Part shown: positions 7,676 to 16,888 of the stretch, piece by piece
Layout of the letters: every line of letters begins with the position of its first letter
Position numbering within the stretch: position 1 is the stretch's first letter
Origin: JBFWML01 sp050251635
Lineage (GTDB): Bacteria > Campylobacterota > Campylobacteria > Campylobacterales > SZUA-545
NCBI GenBank assembly: GCA_050251635.1
Contig: JBFWML010000015.1
Coordinates: forward strand, 1-43,778
Length of the DNA stretch: 43,778 nucleotides
Direction: 5' to 3'
Position numbers and translations under genes: made by a program
Notes under the pieces: generated by a model
Told to the model about the DNA's origin: nothing
Seen by the model: the letters and a program-made list of their open reading frames with translations, nothing else
The model's database searches: none

Positions 7676-7681
7676 ATTTTA
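7676..7681 (-). promoter_or_regulatory. -10 box of the DHH gene
   Basis: TAAAAT on the minus strand followed by CGCGTC, about 28 bases before the ATG at 7647. The divergent serB -10 lies 18 bases away. Confidence 0.5.
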
Positions 7682-7699
7682 CCTTGATGCGCATTTTGA

Positions 7700-7705
7700 T
7701 ACCAT
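7700..7705 (+). promoter_or_regulatory. -10 box of serB
   Basis: TGATACCAT followed by TACGCCC; the extended TG and the C-rich block match other promoters here. The leader of about 20 bases contains AAGGAA. Confidence 0.45.
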
Positions 7706-7731
7706 TACGCCCTTATTTCTCAAGGAACTCC

Positions 7732-8358
7732 ATGAAACTTTGCGTCTTTGATTTTGATTCGACCCTGATGGACGGTGAGACGATCGACGAGCTGGCCGCC
7801 GTTTGTAACAAAAAGGCCGAGGTCAGCGCCATCACCCACGAGGCGATGGCGGGCAATCTGGACTTTTTCGAATCCCTAACCCGCCGCGCCGCACTGCTCA
7901 AGGGTGCGCCCTACGCGCAGATTAAAGCGGTCTGCGAAAATCTGCCCCTGATGCCCGGCGCGGTCGAAACGGTGGCGGAACTGAAAAAAATGGGTTATCG
8001 CGTGGTGGTTTTTTCCGGCGGTTTTCGCGATGCGACCGGCCACGCGGCCAAAACCTTGAAGGTTGATGCGGAGTTTGCCAACACGCTGCATCATAAGGAC
8101 GGCCTGCTAACGGGCCTTGTGGGCGGGGAAATGATGTTCGACTGGTCCAAGGGCGCCATGCTGCAGCGGATTCAAAGCCTCTTGGGGGCCACGCCGGAAA
8201 CCACGATCGCGGTGGGCGACGGCGCGAACGACCGCTCCATGTTTGCCCATGCCAAAACCCGCGTGGCTTTTTGTGCCAAAGAGGTACTCAAAAAAGAGGC
8301 GAACGTGATTGTGGATGAGAAAAATCTGACGAAGATGCTGGGAAAAATTCCGGCGTAA
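7732..8358 (+). CDS. serB: Phosphoserine phosphatase SerB
   Basis: SerB dephosphorylates L-phosphoserine, the last step of serine synthesis. The 208-residue HAD-family enzyme starts MKLCVFDFDSTLMDGE, with the nucleophile and acid aspartates in DFDST, the FSGGF motif II near residue 97, and the motif IV GDGANDRSM that holds Mg2+. It lacks the ACT domains found in some SerB proteins, as is normal for the short form. The ATG at 7732 is chosen over an upstream in-frame ATG because it begins at the first HAD strand and has AAGGAA before it. A bidirectional terminator separates it from convergent rpsR. Confidence 0.93.
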   Translation: MKLCVFDFDSTLMDGETIDELAAVCNKKAEVSAITHEAMAGNLDFFESLTRRAALLKGAPYAQIKAVCENLPLMPGAVETVAELKKMGYRVVVFSGGFRDATGHAAKTLKVDAEFANTLHHKDGLLTGLVGGEMMFDWSKGAMLQRIQSLLGATPETTIAVGDGANDRSMFAHAKTRVAFCAKEVLKKEANVIVDEKNLTKMLGKIPA

Positions 8359-8359
8359 A

Positions 8360-8394
8360 GAAGAAGAAAACTCCGCCCGAAGGCGGAGGTTTTT
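8360..8394. terminator. Bidirectional terminator between serB and rpsR
   Basis: A perfect 7-bp stem CTCCGCC/GGCGGAG (8371-8377 and 8382-8388). On the plus strand it is followed by GTTTTT; on the minus strand its loop is TTCG and it is followed by TTTTCTTCTT. It serves both convergent genes. Confidence 0.88.
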
Positions 8395-8644
8395 AGAAGC
8401 GGCTCTCGCCGATCGCCGTGCGGTCGGAGGTGTAGGGAATCAGAGCCATGTGGCGCGCGCGCTTAATGGCGATGCGAACCATATCCTGCGCCTGCTTGGA
8501 GTTGCCGGTCAGGCGGCGGGGCATGATTTTGAAGCGCTCGGAGAGCGTGTGCTTGAGCAGGTTGGCGTCTTTGTAATCGACGTACTCCAGCTTAGCTTCG
8601 GTGTATTTGCAGTGGCGTTTGAAAAATTTACCGCGATCGGCCAT
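8393..8644 (-). CDS. rpsR: 30S ribosomal protein bS18
   Basis: At 83 residues this is a full-length bS18, which binds the 30S platform together with bS6. The sequence shows the family features: basic N-terminus with KRHCKYTE, the DYKDANLLKHTLSERFKIMPRR core, and the basic RIAIKRARHMALIPY end. It is the last gene of the minus-strand rpsF-ssb-rpsR cluster, an order kept in Campylobacterota. A bidirectional terminator follows directly. Confidence 0.98.
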   Translation of the reverse strand: MADRGKFFKRHCKYTEAKLEYVDYKDANLLKHTLSERFKIMPRRLTGNSKQAQDMVRIAIKRARHMALIPYTSDRTAIGESRF

Positions 8645-8661
8645 TTTTTATCCTTTGATTT

Positions 8662-9165
8662 CTAGAAGGGAATTTCATCGTCTTCGATCTGCACCTGGGG
8701 CGCAGGGTTCTGACGTTTGGGTTGGCTGGGCGCGGGCGCTGCGCTGCGGGCGGGAGCCGAAGGGGCCGAATAGCCGCCGTCATAATCCTGACCGTAGTCG
8801 CCGCCCGAGCCGTAGCCCTCCTGATCGCCGCCGCTGCCTTTGCTGTCCAAAAACTGCAGGGTGTCGGCGGTGATGCTGTGCTTGCTGCGGGGCTGGCCGT
8901 TTTGATCGGTCCATCTCTCCAGAGTCAGGCGGCCTTCGATAAAGACGCGCCGGCCCTTGGCGAGATACTGATTGGCGATCTCCGCGCTGCGGCCAAAGAC
9001 GTTGACGTCGATAAACATCGCCTCTTCTTTGTCTTCGCCGGTGTTGCGGTCCTTCCAGCGGCGGTTGGTGGCGATGCCGAATTTTGCGATCGCCGCGCCG
9101 CCGGGCGTGTAGCGAAGCTCCACGTCACGGGTCAGGTTGCCAATCAGCAGAACCTTATTGAGCAT
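8662..9165 (-). CDS. ssb: Single-stranded DNA-binding protein SSB
   Basis: SSB coats single-stranded DNA during replication, repair and recombination. The 167-residue protein has the OB fold at 1-105 (MLNKVLLIGNLTRDVELRYT start), a flexible Gly/Asp/Pro/Ala linker with Q-rich stretches, and the acidic C-terminal tip DDEIPF that recruits partner proteins. Its ATG overlaps the rpsF stop by one base (TAATG), so translation is coupled. It sits between rpsF and rpsR as in Helicobacter and E. coli-like ribosomal clusters. Confidence 0.98.
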   Translation of the reverse strand: MLNKVLLIGNLTRDVELRYTPGGAAIAKFGIATNRRWKDRNTGEDKEEAMFIDVNVFGRSAEIANQYLAKGRRVFIEGRLTLERWTDQNGQPRSKHSITADTLQFLDSKGSGGDQEGYGSGGDYGQDYDGGYSAPSAPARSAAPAPSQPKRQNPAPQVQIEDDEIPF

Positions 9166-9683
9166 TACTCGGCAGCCGGCTTGGTTTCAGCGGATTCGCT
9201 GCGGGGGGCGCGCTCGCCCTCAGGGCGGGGTGCGCGGGGGCCGCGGGGACCGCGATCGCCGTCCGGGCGGGGACCACGGGGGCCGCGGGGGCGGAACTCG
9301 CCACGGTCGCGGGGAGACTCGGAGAGTTTAACCTCTTTGTGGGGCAGGCCCTTTGCGCGGTTGACCATATTTTCCCACGCGGCGATCTCCACGCGGCGCT
9401 CGTACTTGATAACGATAAAGCGCAGAACGTCTTCGGTAATGCCGTAAACGCGCTCAAGTTCTTTGTTCATGCTGCCGTCGCCGGTGAAGTAAATCACCAC
9501 ATAGTGACCGCGCTCGAATTTTTCGATTTGGTAGGCCAGTTGGCGAACACCCATCATTTCGATGGCTGCGATTTCGCCGCCGCCTTTGGTGATGATTTCG
9601 CTGAAGAATTCAACCTTGGCTTTCACTTCCTCTTCGGAAAGCGTGGGCTTGAGGATGAACATGGTTTCGTAATGTTTGGACAT
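9165..9683 (-). CDS. rpsF: 30S ribosomal protein bS6 with a long Gly/Pro/Arg-rich tail
   Basis: bS6 pairs with bS18 on the 30S platform. Residues 1 to about 120 form the ferredoxin-like S6 fold (start MSKHYETMFILKPTLSEEEV, then GHYVVIYFTG and LRFIVIKYERR). The protein continues to residue 172 with about 50 extra residues built of RGPRGPRP and RGPRGPRAPRPEGER units and an acidic/Ala end. Typical S6 proteins stop near 100-140 residues. The tail is encoded by GC-rich near-repeats at about 9190-9310. A -10 box (9752-9757) overlaps the holA stop codon, and the leader is about 60 bases; the ATG follows AAGGAG. Confidence 0.96.
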   Translation of the reverse strand: MSKHYETMFILKPTLSEEEVKAKVEFFSEIITKGGGEIAAIEMMGVRQLAYQIEKFERGHYVVIYFTGDGSMNKELERVYGITEDVLRFIVIKYERRVEIAAWENMVNRAKGLPHKEVKLSESPRDRGEFRPRGPRGPRPDGDRGPRGPRAPRPEGERAPRSESAETKPAAE

Positions 9684-9751
9684 GAAACTCCTTGTGGACT
9701 TTGGCCCTTTTCGTCGTCCATGACAAAAAGAGCAAGGGTTTGAAACGGGCG

Positions 9752-9757
9752 ATTTTA
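9752..9757 (-). promoter_or_regulatory. -10 box of rpsF
   Basis: TGTAAAAT followed by CGCCC on the minus strand. The TAA of this box is also the holA stop codon. It would give an rpsF leader of about 60 bases with a small TGGAC/GTCCA hairpin. Confidence 0.5.
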
Positions 9758-10732
9758 CAAAATTTGAGTTTGAAGTTTGATTAAGGCCGATTGCAGTAGC
9801 GCCTGTTTGTCGCCGACGGCGCTGGATTTAAACTGCAATTCAAGCTGGGAGAAGAGCTCAAAGATGCGGGCGTTGTGGTGCTGGTTTAGCCGGTTGGCCA
9901 GGGCTGCGCGCTCCCGTTCGAGATTTTGCGGCAGTTGATAGCCCAAAACCTCGCGGCTGGAGGGCGCTCCGGTCAGTCGCGCGCAGGCAAAGAACAAAAA
10001 GAGCTGACCAAAATAGCGCTGCAACTCCGAAAGCAGACGGATTTCGTCCTCGCCCTCAAGCAAAATCTGCTCAAACTCGTGGCTGAAGGGCTTTTTTTCG
10101 ATCAGCAGCTTGACAAGCCTTAGGGGGTCGCCCTCGGCGTGTCCGGCGGTCATGTGGTCCATGCTGGCTGCGTCGGCGCTGCCTAAAATCAGCAGCTTGC
10201 CCAGTTCGGGGATAGTCAGGGAGAGGTTGTAATCGTGCAGTTTAAGCAGATGGTGCGCCCCCGCGTCGCTCAGCTCCAGCCCCCTAGCCGTGGCGACCTG
10301 ACGTAAAAAGCCCGCCGCTTCAACGGGGTTGGGATTAAAAAAGCGCACCACGGCGCGGGTGTCGCCCTTTTTTTCAAAGAGCGCCGATTTGGCCTTGGCG
10401 TCGTCGGCTTCGTAGTGCAGCACCAGCCAGCTGGCGGGGTTTTTATCGACCGCTTCCAGAAGCGGGGTCAGGGTTTTGACGTCGATCTTTTTGTCGGTTT
10501 TGACAATCAGCAGATTCCCGTCGCCAAAAAGTCCCGGTTCGCTTAGATGGCTCTTGGCCAGCGCAGGGTCGAATTCGCCGTAGTAGAGTTTCATGCTGGA
10601 GGGTTGACCCCCGACTTTGCCAAGATACAGTTCGGTGTAGTGATCGACAAAATAGGGGCACTCGCCAAAGAGCATGACCGCCCTGGGCAGCGGTCCGCGC
10701 TCTAGGAGTTTTTCAAATTCGTTTCGATACAT
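9755..10732 (-). CDS. holA: DNA polymerase III subunit delta
   Basis: The delta subunit opens the beta sliding clamp as part of the clamp loader. At 325 residues the protein has the three-domain delta layout: the N-terminal AAA+-like domain without a P-loop (MLFGECPYFVDHYTELYL), a linker, and the C-terminal helical collar domain with LYRYFGQLFLF-like and LQTQIL segments. The ATG at 10732 (MYRNEFEKLL) is preferred because the upstream extension reads as noise from the overlapping rnr gene. It overlaps the end of rnr by 20 bases, and the order rnr-holA-rpsF-ssb-rpsR is the Helicobacter order. Confidence 0.85.
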   Translation of the reverse strand: MYRNEFEKLLERGPLPRAVMLFGECPYFVDHYTELYLGKVGGQPSSMKLYYGEFDPALAKSHLSEPGLFGDGNLLIVKTDKKIDVKTLTPLLEAVDKNPASWLVLHYEADDAKAKSALFEKKGDTRAVVRFFNPNPVEAAGFLRQVATARGLELSDAGAHHLLKLHDYNLSLTIPELGKLLILGSADAASMDHMTAGHAEGDPLRLVKLLIEKKPFSHEFEQILLEGEDEIRLLSELQRYFGQLFLFFACARLTGAPSSREVLGYQLPQNLERERAALANRLNQHHNARIFELFSQLELQFKSSAVGDKQALLQSALIKLQTQIL

Positions 10733-12695
10733 GGGCTTCGACGAGGTGAACGGTGATGCGGGCGGTGGCCAGATGGGCCGAGGCGATCGCCACCTTGACC
10801 CGTTCAAAACGGTGGATCGACAGACCCCGCTTTTTAAGAATGGGCATATAGGTGCGCATCCCTTGAATTTGCGGATCGTCGATCATGACGATCGCTTCGC
10901 GGCCCATGGAGGCCTCTTCCATGATTTCGCCTTCAAGCACCATTCCGATGTGTTCGGCGGCCCAGCGGGCATAGGCGCGATCGGCGTAGAGCCACTCGAT
11001 CTTGGCCACCTCGGCCTCAAGGAGCGTAATTTGGGGCGTGATGCGCTGCAAATTGGTGAGCAGATACTCTTTTTGCTTGCTGTTTTTCTGCAAAATCGCC
11101 TTCAGCAGGCGATGGAGCATCAGGTCCGAATAGCGGCGGATCGGCGAGGTAAAATGGGTGTATTTTTCAAACCCCAGTCCGAAGTGGCCGACGTTGTCAT
11201 AGGTGTATTGAGCGCGCTTGAGCGAGCGGATCAGCAGCCGATCGACCTCTTCGCGCAGACCCAGCTCTTTGGCCTCCTGCTGGATGAGCTCGATGGTTTT
11301 GTGGATGCTCTTTTGGGGGCTGAGATGAATACCGATCTCGGCTAAGTTGTCGAGCAGCTCGGTGGTGCTTTTGTCATCGGGCGGCTCGTGGGTGCGGAAG
11401 ATGCCAAAGGGAAAATACTCCGCCGCCGCGCAGTTGGCCAGCAGCATGCACTCTTCGATCAGCTGGTGCGAGAGGGTTTCGTCGGCCTTGTGGGTCGCTT
11501 TGAGATAGAGGTGTTCGCTCAGTTCGAGCTTGATTTCGGGATTGTAGAAGCTAAAACCCCGCATCAGACGTTTGCGCCGCAGCTCGAGAATGACTTTTTT
11601 TAAGGGCAGCAGCCATTCGAGGGTCGGCTTGTCCTCTTCGTCGGGTTTTGCGCCTTCGAGCAGTTCGTCGATGCGATCGTAATGGTAGCGGTGGCGCGAA
11701 TGGATAATGCTTTCATACAGCTCGTAATGTTTGACGTTATAGCCCGAATCCAGCTCCAGCCGGAAGGTGAAGGCCAGACGATCGACCCTGGGCTGAAGCG
11801 AACACATCTTTTCGCTCAGTTCGCGCGGCAGCATCGGCACCGATTTGTGGGGCAGATAAACGGTAAACCCCCGCTTGCGCGCCTCGCGGTCGATCGGCCC
11901 GAAGTCGTGCACATAGGCGGTCACATCGGCAATGGCCACATAGAGCACGTTTTCTTGCGGGTTGTAGTAGATGGCGTCGTCGTAGTCTTTGGCGTCGATG
12001 GGATCGATGGTGATAAAGGGCAGATGGGTCAGGTCTTTGCGATCGGGATACATCGTTTTGTCAACCGTCATCCCGTGGCTTTTGGCCTCTTGAATCTGCT
12101 CGGCGGAGAAGTAATCGACGCGGCCGTAACGGGTCAGCACGATCGCCTCGTCCACCGCCGGATCGCTTAAGACCCCCAAAATATCGGCGATCTCACCGGT
12201 TTTGGGATCGATGGTGACAACGGTCTCTTCGGGCAGCTCCTGCAGAGCTTTTTGCTTGGTTTGCACCGGCAGGGGCAGGGTGGTGTCGATATCGAGCACC
12301 TCGGCGCGGCGGCCCTTATAGACAATGTAACCGATCGGATTACCCAGCTTGGTTTCGGCGACGTACAGAATCTTCGCCGCGCCCCGCCCGCGCCGCTGGC
12401 CGATAAAGCGGGCGATGACCAGATCGCCGTGGGCTGCGTCTTTCAGATCGGAAGGCAGGACGATCAGGTCTTTGCCGCGCACGCCCAAGGGTTGCAGATA
12501 GCCGCTGTTTTTTTTGCGCCCGAAGGCGGGCTTGGGCAGAAACAGGGTGCCGATCACCAGATCGTGATCGAGCTTTAAAAAGGGCCGCTCTTTGACGATG
12601 CCGGCCTTGATTAGCAGATAGAGTAGTTTCAGCTCGCGTTTATCCAGCGTGTTTTGATCGACGCCGCTTTGAAGCTTTAAGAGCAGATCCCTCAT
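10713..12695 (-). CDS. rnr: Ribonuclease R / VacB-type 3'-5' exoribonuclease
   Basis: RNase R degrades structured RNA from the 3' end. The 660-residue protein is shorter than the E. coli enzyme (about 810), as is usual in Campylobacterota. It contains N-terminal cold-shock/OB regions, then the RNB catalytic domain with the aspartate cluster in TIDPIDAKDYDDAIYY (metal ligands), LPRELSEKMCSLQP, and FTSPIRRYSDLMLHR, and a C-terminal S1-type OB fold ending near LEGEIMEEASMGREA. The ATG overlaps the HDOD stop (ATGA), so it belongs to the same transcript. Confidence 0.93.
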   Translation of the reverse strand: MRDLLLKLQSGVDQNTLDKRELKLLYLLIKAGIVKERPFLKLDHDLVIGTLFLPKPAFGRKKNSGYLQPLGVRGKDLIVLPSDLKDAAHGDLVIARFIGQRRGRGAAKILYVAETKLGNPIGYIVYKGRRAEVLDIDTTLPLPVQTKQKALQELPEETVVTIDPKTGEIADILGVLSDPAVDEAIVLTRYGRVDYFSAEQIQEAKSHGMTVDKTMYPDRKDLTHLPFITIDPIDAKDYDDAIYYNPQENVLYVAIADVTAYVHDFGPIDREARKRGFTVYLPHKSVPMLPRELSEKMCSLQPRVDRLAFTFRLELDSGYNVKHYELYESIIHSRHRYHYDRIDELLEGAKPDEEDKPTLEWLLPLKKVILELRRKRLMRGFSFYNPEIKLELSEHLYLKATHKADETLSHQLIEECMLLANCAAAEYFPFGIFRTHEPPDDKSTTELLDNLAEIGIHLSPQKSIHKTIELIQQEAKELGLREEVDRLLIRSLKRAQYTYDNVGHFGLGFEKYTHFTSPIRRYSDLMLHRLLKAILQKNSKQKEYLLTNLQRITPQITLLEAEVAKIEWLYADRAYARWAAEHIGMVLEGEIMEEASMGREAIVMIDDPQIQGMRTYMPILKKRGLSIHRFERVKVAIASAHLATARITVHLVEAHVSKRI

Positions 12696-13498
12696 GCGGG
12701 GGCAAGCTCTTTGGCGGCTTTGTTGAACTTTTCCACATCCATCTTGGCGGCCTCGAGGATGCCCTGAGCGGCTTTGAGGCTTTCGTCGTTCAGTCCGCCG
12801 GGCAGGGAGACGGCGCTTTGAACGACCTTGAGCGCCAGCGCATAGGGCGCGATTGCCGCTTCGACTTCGTTCGGGTTGTGGGAGCCGCGGATGGCTTCGA
12901 CCATGGCCGGTTCAAAACGCCAGTGGCGGAACACCGCCGCGCTGACCTCCTGGTAGGAAATGTCCAGCAACGCCTCTTCGGCGGCCTCCCAGGAGCCTTT
13001 TTCGGCGGCCAGCTTTAAGAACGCTTCGGTTTTGCCCTCCTTGACGATCTCTTGAGCCATAATCACCCGGCCCACGCCGATCAAAAAGGCCGCCGGAGAG
13101 AGGATGTCCAGCATGGCGCGGTTGACCTGACCGTACCAGCGGACCATCAGGGCGTTTTGCAGCTGGGAAAGATCGGCGAAGCGCTCGGCGTTGAGTTTAT
13201 AAGGGCTCATGTCGATCGTGAGCGTGCTCTTGACCGCGCTGGCCAGCGCAAAGCCGCGCACGGTGGCCATGCCAAAGAGGCTGACCGCCTGCGTGAGGGT
13301 TTTGATCTCCCGCGAAAAGCCGTAGAGCGGCGAGTTGGCGGCCTTGAGCAGGTTGGCCGTGAGCATCGGGTCTTGCTCGACCACCTTGGCCAGATCAGCT
13401 ACGCCGGCGTTGGGGTCGTTGCAGATCGCCTGAATTTTGGCAACCGATTCGGGCAGGGGCGGCAGGGATTTGATGCGGGTAAAGAGCGATTCGTTCAC
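12692..13498 (-). CDS. HDOD domain signalling protein
   Basis: HDOD proteins are HD-domain relatives that have lost the metal-binding residues and act as signalling or scaffold modules in many bacteria. The 268-residue protein opens with IKSLPPLPESVAKIQAICNDPNAGVADLAKVVEQDP, the classic HDOD start, followed by TANLLKAANSPLYGFSREIKTLTQAVSLFGM and a helical C-terminal half. It is a single-domain protein with GTG start at 13498 behind TAAGGAT. It heads the rnr-holA transcript and diverges from ilvC. No partner domain shows what it controls. Confidence 0.88.
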   Translation of the reverse strand: MNESLFTRIKSLPPLPESVAKIQAICNDPNAGVADLAKVVEQDPMLTANLLKAANSPLYGFSREIKTLTQAVSLFGMATVRGFALASAVKSTLTIDMSPYKLNAERFADLSQLQNALMVRWYGQVNRAMLDILSPAAFLIGVGRVIMAQEIVKEGKTEAFLKLAAEKGSWEAAEEALLDISYQEVSAAVFRHWRFEPAMVEAIRGSHNPNEVEAAIAPYALALKVVQSAVSLPGGLNDESLKAAQGILEAAKMDVEKFNKAAKELAPA

Positions 13499-13541
13499 AA
13501 GTTATCCTTAGGGCAAAAAAGGTGACGTCAGATGGGTGCGC

Positions 13542-13547
13542 ATTGTA
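13542..13547 (-). promoter_or_regulatory. -10 box of the HDOD-rnr-holA operon
   Basis: TACAAT followed by GCGCACCC on the minus strand, about 45 bases before the GTG start at 13498. Confidence 0.55.
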
Positions 13548-13609
13548 AAGCAAAGAAGCTTTCAGGTCTGCTTGGCGGCAAAACCGTACTCCTTTCAGCG
13601 GGTGATGGC

Positions 13610-13615
13610 TACAAT
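13610..13615 (+). promoter_or_regulatory. -10 box of the ilvC-min operon
   Basis: TACAAT followed by GCCGCCC. The leader to the ATG at 13646 would be about 24 bases with GAAGGA as ribosome site, so no leader-peptide attenuator fits here. Confidence 0.6.
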
Positions 13616-13645
13616 GCCGCCCAAAAAAAGCCCGAAGGATTTTGC

Positions 13646-14668
<1,023 letters not shown>

Positions 14669-14676
14669 GGCTTATC

Positions 14677-15486
14677 GTGGGCACCATCCTCACCATTACC
14701 AGCGGCAAGGGCGGGGTGGGTAAATCCACCACCACCGCCAATGTGGCCACTGCGTTAGCGCGGCTGGATAAAAAGGTGGTGGCCGTCGATTTCGACATTG
14801 GCCTGCGCAACCTCGATATGATTTTAGGCCTTGAAAACCGCATCGTATATGATGCGGTCGAGGTCATGGAGGGGCGCTGCAATTTAAAGCAGGCGCTGAT
14901 TCAGGACAAACGCTCCAAAAACCTCTGGTTCCTGCCCGCCTCCCAAACCCGCGACAAAAGCGTGCTCAATCAGGAGAAGGTCGAGGCGCTCCTAACCCAG
15001 CTCAAAGACGATTTCGATTACGTCTTGATCGACTCTCCGGCGGGGATCGAAAGCGGTTTTGAGCACTCCATCTATCTGGCCGATTTCGCGCTGATTGTCA
15101 CCACCCCCGAGGTTTCCGCCGTGCGCGATGCAGACCGGGTGATTGGGATTATCGACGCAAAAAGCAAAAAGGCCAAAGAGGGCGGCGAGGTTAAAAAGGC
15201 GATCGTCATCAACCGCATCAAACCCGACATGATGGAGCGGGGCGAGATGCTCAGCGTCGAAGATGTGCTGCAGATTTTGGCCCTGCCGCTGATTGGTCTG
15301 ATTTTTGAAGACGAGCGGGTGGTGGTGGCAACCAACACCGGCGAACCGGTGGCGCTCGATGAAAAGAGCCGATCGGGCGAGGGTTACCGCCGCGTGGCCA
15401 AGCGGATTTTGGGCGAAGAGGTGCCCTTTATGGAAATTAAGGGCAGCAAGGGGCTGGGCGGATTTATCAAGGGGCTGTTTAAATGA
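14677..15486 (+). CDS. minD: Septum-site determining ATPase MinD
   Basis: MinD binds the membrane in its ATP form, recruits MinC to block division near the poles and is released by MinE. The 269-residue protein has the deviant Walker A motif KGGVGKST at residues 11-18, the DFDIGLRNLD and DSPAGIE motifs, and a C-terminal amphipathic membrane-targeting helix (GLGGFIKGLFK). GTG start at 14677 behind TAAGG, eight bases after ilvC. It overlaps minE by four bases (ATGA). minC is not in the window. Confidence 0.97.
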   Translation: MGTILTITSGKGGVGKSTTTANVATALARLDKKVVAVDFDIGLRNLDMILGLENRIVYDAVEVMEGRCNLKQALIQDKRSKNLWFLPASQTRDKSVLNQEKVEALLTQLKDDFDYVLIDSPAGIESGFEHSIYLADFALIVTTPEVSAVRDADRVIGIIDAKSKKAKEGGEVKKAIVINRIKPDMMERGEMLSVEDVLQILALPLIGLIFEDERVVVATNTGEPVALDEKSRSGEGYRRVAKRILGEEVPFMEIKGSKGLGGFIKGLFK

Positions 15487-15722
15487 GCCTCTTTGGCGGC
15501 CTGTTCGGCCAAAGCCAGACCCCCGCGCAAAAGGCCAAGGAGCGGCTGATGATTACCCTTTCGCATGAGCGGGCCGCGACGGGTTTTCCCTTTTTAAACG
15601 AGATGCGCGAAGAGATTATGAAGGTGGTCAAGCGCTACGTCCGGGTGCGCGACGTGCGGATTCACACCGAGAAAAACCAGCATATCGATCGGCTAGAGAT
15701 CGACGTGGAGCTGGAAGGCTAG
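15483..15722 (+). CDS. minE: Cell division topological specificity factor MinE
   Basis: MinE stimulates MinD ATPase and drives the pole-to-pole wave that places the division site mid-cell. The 79-residue protein is the normal length. The N-terminal hydrophobic segment (LFGGLFGQ) can insert in the membrane, residues 20-35 (AKERLMITLSHERA) are the MinD-binding part, and the C-terminal half forms the dimer strands (RIHTEKNQHIDRLEIDVEL). It overlaps minD by four bases and is followed by dprA after four bases. Confidence 0.95.
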   Translation: MSLFGGLFGQSQTPAQKAKERLMITLSHERAATGFPFLNEMREEIMKVVKRYVRVRDVRIHTEKNQHIDRLEIDVELEG

Positions 15723-15726
15723 GCGG

Positions 15727-16512
15727 ATGATCCGCCGGCTGGAAACCGTGCCCGCCGCTTTGGCCCGAATCGATCAGGCCCCAAAATCCCTTTTTTTTGA
15801 CGGTAATCTTGAACTTTTAAAGCGCCCCTGCGTTGCCGTGGTGGGCACACGAAGACCCTGCGGTTATACCAAGGGCTGGGTGCAGCGTATCAGCGCCGCT
15901 TTGGCGGGCGCGGGCGCTACGGTGGTTTCCGGCGGAGCGATCGGCGTGGACGCTCTGGCCCACGAAGCGGCCGGATCGGCGACGGTGGCCGTTTTGGCCG
16001 GTTCGATCGATGTAGGATTTGTGCAAACCAACAAGCGTCTGATTGCCCACATCCGCCAAAACGGTTTGGTGCTCAGCGAATACGAAAGCGCCACGCCGCC
16101 GAAGCCTTGGGGTTTTGTCCACCGGAACCGTCTGGTGACCGGGCTGGCTCAAGCGGTCATTGTGGCCGAGGCGGACGAAAAGAGCGGATCGATGACCAGT
16201 GCCCAGTTTGCCTTGAAGCAGAAGCGCCCCCTTTATGTTTTGCCCCACCGTCTAGGCGAGAGCGGCGGCACGCAATCGCTGTTGCAGCGCGGCTTGGCAA
16301 AACCGCTCTGGAGCGTCGAGACGCTGCTGGCCGATCTGGGCCTGGCAACGCCCGTGCAGGAGGATGATTTTATGCGCTATTGCCAAAACCGCCCAACCTA
16401 TGAAGAGGCGCTTGAGCGGTTTGGCGCCGCCGTGTATGAACATGAGCTTTCGGGCCGGATTTTAGTGCGCGACGGACGCATCGAGGTTGATCATGCCGCT
16501 GCTGGCCATTGA
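15727..16512 (+). CDS. dprA: DNA-processing protein DprA
   Basis: DprA protects incoming single-stranded DNA during natural transformation and loads RecA onto it. The 261-residue protein has the Rossmann-like core with VAVVGTRRPCGYTKG, the SGGAIGVDALAHEAA motif that binds DNA, and PKPWGFVHRNRLVTGLA. The C-terminal 45 residues form a small separate domain, as in the Helicobacter protein. It is short compared with enterobacterial DprA. It lies in the conserved ilvC-min-dprA-ruvX run and overlaps ruvX by 20 bases. Confidence 0.92.
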   Translation: MIRRLETVPAALARIDQAPKSLFFDGNLELLKRPCVAVVGTRRPCGYTKGWVQRISAALAGAGATVVSGGAIGVDALAHEAAGSATVAVLAGSIDVGFVQTNKRLIAHIRQNGLVLSEYESATPPKPWGFVHRNRLVTGLAQAVIVAEADEKSGSMTSAQFALKQKRPLYVLPHRLGESGGTQSLLQRGLAKPLWSVETLLADLGLATPVQEDDFMRYCQNRPTYEEALERFGAAVYEHELSGRILVRDGRIEVDHAAAGH

Positions 16513-16888
16513 TCTGGGCCTGAAGCGGATTGGCCTGGCCTATTCGCCGGGGGGCTCGCTGGCGGTTCCCTTGAACGCGATTATCCGCATTAACCGCGAT
16601 CAGGCCGCCGCCGAGGTACGCAAGGTGATCGACGAATACCGCATCGATCATCTGGTGGTGGGCGTTCCGATCGGCGGGAGCAGCGAAGCGGAGATGAAAC
16701 GGCGCATCGCCCATTTTACGGCTCTTTTGCGGGTGGATATTAAGCTAAGCTATCAAGATGAGGCGGGCACCTCCGCCGAAGCCGCCGAGCGCAGCCGGGG
16801 CCGGCTGGGCAAAGAAAAGGACGGGCGGCTCGACTCCTTGGCGGCGCAGATTATTCTGGAGCGTTTTTTGGAGAGAAAACATGACTAA
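16493..16888 (+). CDS. ruvX: Putative pre-16S rRNA nuclease / Holliday junction resolvase YqgF
   Basis: YqgF/RuvX has an RNase H-like fold and trims the 5' end of 16S rRNA in E. coli; older names call it a Holliday junction resolvase. The 131-residue protein starts MPLLAIDLGLKRIGLAYS, with the first metal-binding aspartate in IDLG, HLVVGVPIGGS in the middle, and the last metal ligand in KEKDGRLDSLAAQIIL. The ATG at 16493 with GAGG upstream is preferred to a TTG six bases earlier. It overlaps dprA by 20 bases and the next small gene by eight. Confidence 0.92.
   Translation: MPLLAIDLGLKRIGLAYSPGGSLAVPLNAIIRINRDQAAAEVRKVIDEYRIDHLVVGVPIGGSSEAEMKRRIAHFTALLRVDIKLSYQDEAGTSAEAAERSRGRLGKEKDGRLDSLAAQIILERFLERKHD

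Noticed and set aside
9190..9310. Short GC-rich repeats resembling a repeat array
   Set aside because: These encode the RGPRGPRP units of the S6 tail in frame; spacers are absent and lengths irregular, so this is not a CRISPR or intergenic repeat.
9684..9754. S6:S18-binding leader RNA before rpsF
   Set aside because: A small TGGAC/GTCCA hairpin exists in the leader, but the CCG-loop arrangement expected for the known S6:S18 motif is not evident.
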